8,103 nt of DNA from Anaerolineae bacterium (GTDB taxonomy: Bacteria; Chloroflexota; Anaerolineae; Aggregatilineales; Phototrophicaceae), in the NCBI GenBank assembly GCA_025454675.1, contig JALONZ010000086.1:1-8103 (forward strand). The letters are read 5' to 3'. The notes beneath the pieces are model-generated. The model was given only the letters and a program-made list of their open reading frames with translations. It made no database searches and had not been told where the DNA came from. A program made the translations under genes and the position numbers. This document shows positions 4,888-8,103 of this stretch, one piece after another. How positions within the stretch are numbered: position 1 is the first letter of the stretch; each line of letters starts with the position of its first letter.

Positions 4888-6153
4888 ATGACCACAGATT
4901 TTACATCAGCATTGGGCGCGAATATTCGTTATTTGGATTCAACCGCCCAAAATTACCTTGGCAATCGCACCTATCGAGATTTTTATCGGTGGGCATTAAC
5001 AGAAGATAACCCGCAACAATTGGCATGGATACAGGCGATAGGTCTGGCGCAATTGGTAAGGATGACCTATCAATTATTGCACGGGTTAGTGCGCGATGAA
5101 GATTGGAAATTGTTATTGAATGACAGCGTGACAATTAACGGGTATCAGGTATACGAAATTGTATCGGATAACTTGGGAATTGGCATCACCCATGCAGGGT
5201 CGGATAAATTGCGTGAAACACTGATTTTGTTCAATAAGGCAATGCTAAATCGCCTGACGACTGGCAAACAGGTAGATATAAGTTATTTTGAAGCGTTCTC
5301 GAATGATATATCCACATTTTTGCAAAGCCAAACCGCGCAAAAGCAGATGGATATTGTTCAGGCGTATATTCGGCAATGTCCTGGGTTTACCGTGCAGGAT
5401 TTTGAATTTAACATCCCGTCGCTGTTGGTGGCGAATATCGAAACGTGTTATGCGATGTATCGGGATTGTGATAACCTGATTGGCGGAAAAATCATCCAAG
5501 ACGGGTTGGTGAGGCGCTATCGGGCGGTGAACGACTTGTTATTGCGAGAAACGATGGATTTTGATAAACGACTGGCGGTGAGCGGAGACGCGATTTTGGT
5601 CGCGCCGACATTGGGATATTACATCGCGGTCATTGCAGAGCGCATTTATAAATTGCCCCTGTTCAAAGATGTGGTCGAAAGTGGGCAATTGGAGCAAGTG
5701 TTATATGATGCGGCATTGGTGGTGCGGATGTTGAATGATATGGGTGTGCTGACCAAACAATCGGCAGAATCGCGCCAACGGGTGATAGACGTGTTATCGG
5801 GTCCCGCCTACGCGGGTTTACCTCTGAAAGAGGCAATTGGTTTGTGTGATGAATTAGGCACACAAATCACACGCCTGCAAAAAGATGTATTTTTTGGCGA
5901 ATGGAATTTGGTATTATATGAGCTGGAAGACAAACCTGTCACGCCAGAGACCATGACCATTTTCAAAGACCGTCTAGCATACCTAAATGTGATATATAAG
6001 ACGACTTATCAGCGCATGGAGCGGGGGCTAATGGATATTGAAAATCTGTTGAGTCATACGTTGGTGAGTTCGGTTGTGCGCCGCTTCGTGGAATTTCATG
6101 TGAACTTATATTCCAACGATTTTAAGACAGAGACAGGCGAATTTGGCATATAG
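4888..6153 (+). CDS. Unrecognised 421-aa, probably all-helical protein (possible class I terpenoid-synthase-like fold)
   Basis: GAGGA (4877-4881) 6 nt before ATG 4888 sets the start; the stop is TAG at 6151. I do not recognise the family. The sequence reads as long amphipathic helices with few glycines and no signal peptide; LVAPTLGYYIAVIAERIY (about 237-254) is hydrophobic but not convincingly membrane-spanning. ALVVRMLNDMGVLTKQ (276-291) resembles the R-x-x-N-D-x-G/S metal motif region of class I terpene synthases, but the later Ser/Thr and Glu positions (Val287, Gln291) do not fit. No DDxxD is found at the expected distance upstream (D70-E-D72 is too far, N139-D140 is too short a motif). 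So isoprenoid chemistry is a guess. The gene has its own leader and likely its own promoter, and its codons look less GC-rich than those of the upstream genes. Confidence 0.8.
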   Translation: MTTDFTSALGANIRYLDSTAQNYLGNRTYRDFYRWALTEDNPQQLAWIQAIGLAQLVRMTYQLLHGLVRDEDWKLLLNDSVTINGYQVYEIVSDNLGIGITHAGSDKLRETLILFNKAMLNRLTTGKQVDISYFEAFSNDISTFLQSQTAQKQMDIVQAYIRQCPGFTVQDFEFNIPSLLVANIETCYAMYRDCDNLIGGKIIQDGLVRRYRAVNDLLLRETMDFDKRLAVSGDAILVAPTLGYYIAVIAERIYKLPLFKDVVESGQLEQVLYDAALVVRMLNDMGVLTKQSAESRQRVIDVLSGPAYAGLPLKEAIGLCDELGTQITRLQKDVFFGEWNLVLYELEDKPVTPETMTIFKDRLAYLNVIYKTTYQRMERGLMDIENLLSHTLVSSVVRRFVEFHVNLYSNDFKTETGEFGI

Positions 6154-6180
6154 GGTAGCTTCAGGAATCCAGCTTAATGC

Positions 6181-6230
6181 TTTTGACCTCACCCCCTGTA
6201 GGGGCTTGCCATGGCAAGCCCCACATACAG
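6181..6230. repeat. Truncated repeat end carrying a perfect 22-bp palindrome
   Basis: TTTTGACCTCACCCCC (6181-6196) is a left end of the outer repeat, without the rest of the element. It is followed at once by CTGTA (6196-6200), then a perfect palindrome at 6201-6222 with arms GGGGCTTGCC and GGCAAGCCCC around AT, then ACA and TACAG (6226-6230). Outer 5-bp stem, one-sided bulge and inner stem repeat the plan of the hairpins at 957-1054. The block lies 28 bp after the stop of the 421-aa gene and could stop transcription. Confidence 0.65.
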
Positions 6231-6250
6231 CAACTTAACAACAAAATTGC

Positions 6251-6369
6251 TTTTTGACCTCACCCCCCTGCCCCCTCTCCAATTTGGAGAGGGGGAAAAA
6301 ACCGTTTTATAGGTGGGTTTAAGTCCCCTCTCCGCTTGGGAGAGGGGATTTAGGGGTGAGGTTATTTTC
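6251..6369. repeat. Intact minimal copy of the outer two-hairpin repeat, between convergent genes
   Basis: Inverted ends ACCTCACCCC (6257-6266) and GGGGTGAGGT (6353-6362) bound two strong hairpins: CCCCCTCTCC / GGAGAGGGGG with loop AATTT (6271-6295) and CCCCTCTCC / GGAGAGGGG with loop GCTTG (6325-6347). Poly-A/T tracts lie outside the ends (TTTTT at 6251, TTATTTT at 6362). This copy shows what the element looks like without insertions and serves as reference for the copies at 651-948, 2098-2217 and 3405-3830. Between a plus-strand and a minus-strand gene it is well placed as a bidirectional terminator. Confidence 0.75.
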
Positions 6370-6380
6370 TTAAGTTGCTA

Positions 6381-6410
6381 CGCATGGGGCGCGATATGTT
6401 GCGCCCTTAC
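6381..6410 (-). terminator. Hairpin just downstream of the MocR-type gene, GTAGGG-family like
   Basis: GGGCGC (6387-6392) pairs with GCGCCC (6401-6406), with a following G-T/A-T extension, and the flanks TACGCATGG...CCTTAC recall the ends of the GTAGGG/CCCTAC repeats. It starts a few bases beyond the minus-strand stop codon (6416-6418). No clear U-tract follows on that strand, so terminator function is tentative. Confidence 0.4.
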
Positions 6411-6415
6411 AGGTA

Positions 6416-7930
6416 TTATAACAACAGTGATTTTTCCAGTTGGGCATATTCATAAGCCACCTCGCCCCATGCTTTACCCAACCGCCGAAACCCTTCTTCA
6501 ATATCGGCAGGTTTATGGATACCATAATTCATACGAATTTTATATGCCCCTGCCCCGCTATTCGTATAAAACACATTGCCAATGGCATATGCCACATTAT
6601 GCTGAATGGCGGTGATATACAATTCGGCGGCAGTAGGTCCGTGATGTGGCAATTCTATCCACAAAAATAATCCACCTGTGGGGATATTCCATGTGCTACC
6701 GGCTGGCAAATATTTTTCGGCGGCAGATAACGCGGCATCCCGACGGCGCATTAATTCGCGGTTATTGCGTTCTAATTGCCCGCCTAATAACCCACTTTCC
6801 AGCATCAAATGAATCACGCGCTGATTTAACCCTGGCGTGGATATATCTGCCGCTTGTTTGACGCGCACCAACCGTTGATAATGTGCGCCATCGGTAATCA
6901 GATAACCAATCCGAATGCCGGGTAACAACATTTTAGTATAGCCACTGGCATGAATCACAATGCCCGTATCATCTAAGGCTTTGATGGGGGGCAATGATTC
7001 GCCTTCAAACCGAAATTCATGATAAATGGCATCTTCTAGGATGGGGATATTATATTCATTCGCCAAATTCAACAGTTGCCTGCGCCGATGCAAGGGCATA
7101 ACATGCCCCGTTGGATTTTGGAATGTGGGCATGACATAAATCAATTTGGGCGCGTGGTCTATGATGAAATTTTCAAGATGGTCAAGCCGAATCCCCTCTT
7201 CATCGGTACAAATGCCATGCACCTGAACACGGCGTGTTCGCACAATATCCAACATACCAATATAGGTTGGGTTTTCTGTGACGACCATATCGCCTTCTGA
7301 TAGCAAGGCTTGAATCACCAAATCTAAGCCTTGTTGTGTGCCACCCGTGATGAGGATATTATTGGGGCTACATTGAATCCCCAATGCACTGACATAATCA
7401 CGCACGGCAGACCGTAACGGCGCATACCCTTCTGGCAATTCATAATTCAGCGCCGAAGCACCATCACGGTCTAAGACCTGATTAATGGCATCACGCAAAT
7501 TTTGCATCGGGAAAAATTCAATCGGTGGCGACCCGCTATTAAAGCTAATCACCCCCGGTTTACGCGACATCCGCATCAGTTCACGCAAAGAATTATCTGG
7601 CGCGACATTTTCGGTGACAGTGTTCATCACAGGTACGATTTTTTCGGTGAGTGGGGTGGGATTTGTGCCATTGCCTTCTTTAGAGACAAATGTCCCGCGT
7701 CCCGCATGGGCGCTCAAAAATCCTTCGGCGCGAAGTTCTGCATACGCATTGACCACGCTAATCCGACTGATATTCAGTTGACGGGCTAAGTCACGGCTGG
7801 CGGGGAGGCGTGTGCCTGATGGTAATTCACCACTCTCAATTTGTGAGCGAATGGTGCGAATCAATTGCCGATAGATGGGTTCTTCTCCATCACGGTCTAA
7901 CGCAACCAACAGTTGCGATGGGTTAAACAT
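6416..7930 (-). CDS. MocR/GntR-type regulator with class I aminotransferase domain (PLP-dependent)
   Basis: The product is 504 aa, the normal length for MocR proteins. Residues 18-83 form a GntR winged helix: PIYRQLIRTIRSQIESGELP region, SGTRLPASRDLARQLNISR and GRGTFVS. A linker of about 40 residues leads to a fold-type I aminotransferase domain (about 126-490). All PLP contacts expected are visible: NPTG with Asn272, Asp300 and Tyr303 (EDAIYHEF), Lys333 in SGYTKMLLPGIRIGY, Arg340, and Arg466 in the C-terminal IRMNYG that usually binds the substrate carboxylate. So it may be a PLP-dependent regulator (as GabR and PdxR) or a working transaminase of the LysN type; sequence alone does not decide. 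ATG 7928-7930 is preceded by AGGAG (complement of 7936-7940) at 5 nt. It faces the 421-aa gene and ends in repeats. Confidence 0.92.
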   Translation of the reverse strand: MFNPSQLLVALDRDGEEPIYRQLIRTIRSQIESGELPSGTRLPASRDLARQLNISRISVVNAYAELRAEGFLSAHAGRGTFVSKEGNGTNPTPLTEKIVPVMNTVTENVAPDNSLRELMRMSRKPGVISFNSGSPPIEFFPMQNLRDAINQVLDRDGASALNYELPEGYAPLRSAVRDYVSALGIQCSPNNILITGGTQQGLDLVIQALLSEGDMVVTENPTYIGMLDIVRTRRVQVHGICTDEEGIRLDHLENFIIDHAPKLIYVMPTFQNPTGHVMPLHRRRQLLNLANEYNIPILEDAIYHEFRFEGESLPPIKALDDTGIVIHASGYTKMLLPGIRIGYLITDGAHYQRLVRVKQAADISTPGLNQRVIHLMLESGLLGGQLERNNRELMRRRDAALSAAEKYLPAGSTWNIPTGGLFLWIELPHHGPTAAELYITAIQHNVAYAIGNVFYTNSGAGAYKIRMNYGIHKPADIEEGFRRLGKAWGEVAYEYAQLEKSLLL

Positions 7931-7937
7931 AATGGCT

Positions 7938-7971
7938 CCTGTTTGTCTGTATAGACAACCAATCCTGTTTG
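7938..7971. promoter_or_regulatory. Candidate autoregulatory operator of the MocR-type gene
   Basis: TTGTCT (7943-7948) and AGACAA (7953-7958) form a perfect palindrome with a GTAT spacer, similar to the T-G-T...A-C-A operators of GntR-family proteins. It is overlapped by a direct repeat, CCTGTTTG, at 7938-7945 and 7964-7971, 26 bp apart. MocR regulators such as GabR are known to bind spaced direct repeats. The first repeat overlaps the ribosome site of the gene, so binding could block translation initiation or early transcription. Confidence 0.5.
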
Positions 7972-7997
7972 AAACATGCTATATATCGAGTATATAC

Positions 7998-8027
7998 ACA
8001 ATCTTATAAATAAATGCGTAAGATTGT
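7998..8027. promoter_or_regulatory. 9-bp perfect inverted repeat in the AT-rich upstream region
   Basis: ACAATCTTA (7998-8006) is inverted as TAAGATTGT (8019-8027), with a 12-nt AT-rich spacer. The half-site centres are 21 bp apart, two helical turns, which suits a dimeric DNA-binding protein. No convincing promoter boxes were found around it. The remaining bases to 8103 are AT-rich with no gene seen; they may be the upstream region of a divergent gene beyond the window. Confidence 0.4.
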
Positions 8028-8103
8028 TTCCATGTAATTCCATTGTGGACTTATTAGGTTAGACATAAATGAATTTTAACTGAAAAATGTAAAAATGTTA
8101 TGG

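Noticed and set aside
6313..6670. Plus-strand frames opposite the end of the MocR-type gene
   Set aside because: They overlap a strongly supported aminotransferase domain on the other strand or begin in the repeat; no domain seen.

Overview
The window looks like a chromosomal stretch from a Chloroflexota bacterium (Anaerolineae-like). That is inferred, not proven: the intergenic spaces are packed with CCTCACCCCC / CCCCTCTCC...GGAGAGGGG hairpin repeats and GTAGGG...CCCTAC hairpins, which I associate with Chloroflexota and some cyanobacterial genomes, and the proteins look like bacterial sugar-scavenging and regulatory families. No rRNA, tRNA, CRISPR array, transposase or phage gene was seen.

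Layout, left to right. (1) The 3' part of a GH3 glycosidase of the beta-N-acetylhexosaminidase type runs in from the left edge and stops at 645. (2) 646-1072 is a 427-bp non-coding patchwork of nested hairpin repeats, ending in three chained hairpins directly before (3) an exported GH18-type glycosidase (1073-2092). (4) A repeat-filled spacer leads to (5) a ROK-family wHTH regulator that has lost the sugar-kinase catalytic Asp and the usual Zn motif (2252-3394). (6) 3395-3855 holds a large composite repeat with a second, TIR-bounded element nested in it. (7) A LacI/GalR-type ligand-binding domain without its DNA-binding headpiece follows (3856-4641). (8) A 246-bp AT-rich leader with operator-like repeats precedes (9) an unrecognised 421-aa, probably all-helical protein (4888-6153). 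(10) A repeat-filled convergent spacer separates it from (11) a minus-strand MocR-type protein, a GntR wHTH fused to a class I aminotransferase (6416-7930). Its upstream region holds a palindrome and direct repeats suited to autoregulation.

The left two thirds reads as an N-acetyl-sugar theme: GH3 hexosaminidase, secreted GH18, a ROK regulator (the NagC/Mlc type family) and a LacI-like sugar sensor. A plausible job is uptake-linked breakdown of chitin or peptidoglycan glycans, with the regulators sensing the released sugars. This is inference from neighbourhood. The 421-aa protein and the MocR gene are not obviously part of it.

The most unusual content is in the spacers. At least three repeat families are nested in one another, and several hairpins keep their loop and frame while the stems change in a compensatory way, so structure rather than sequence seems conserved. 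Four of the six gene 3' ends have such an element close by downstream.
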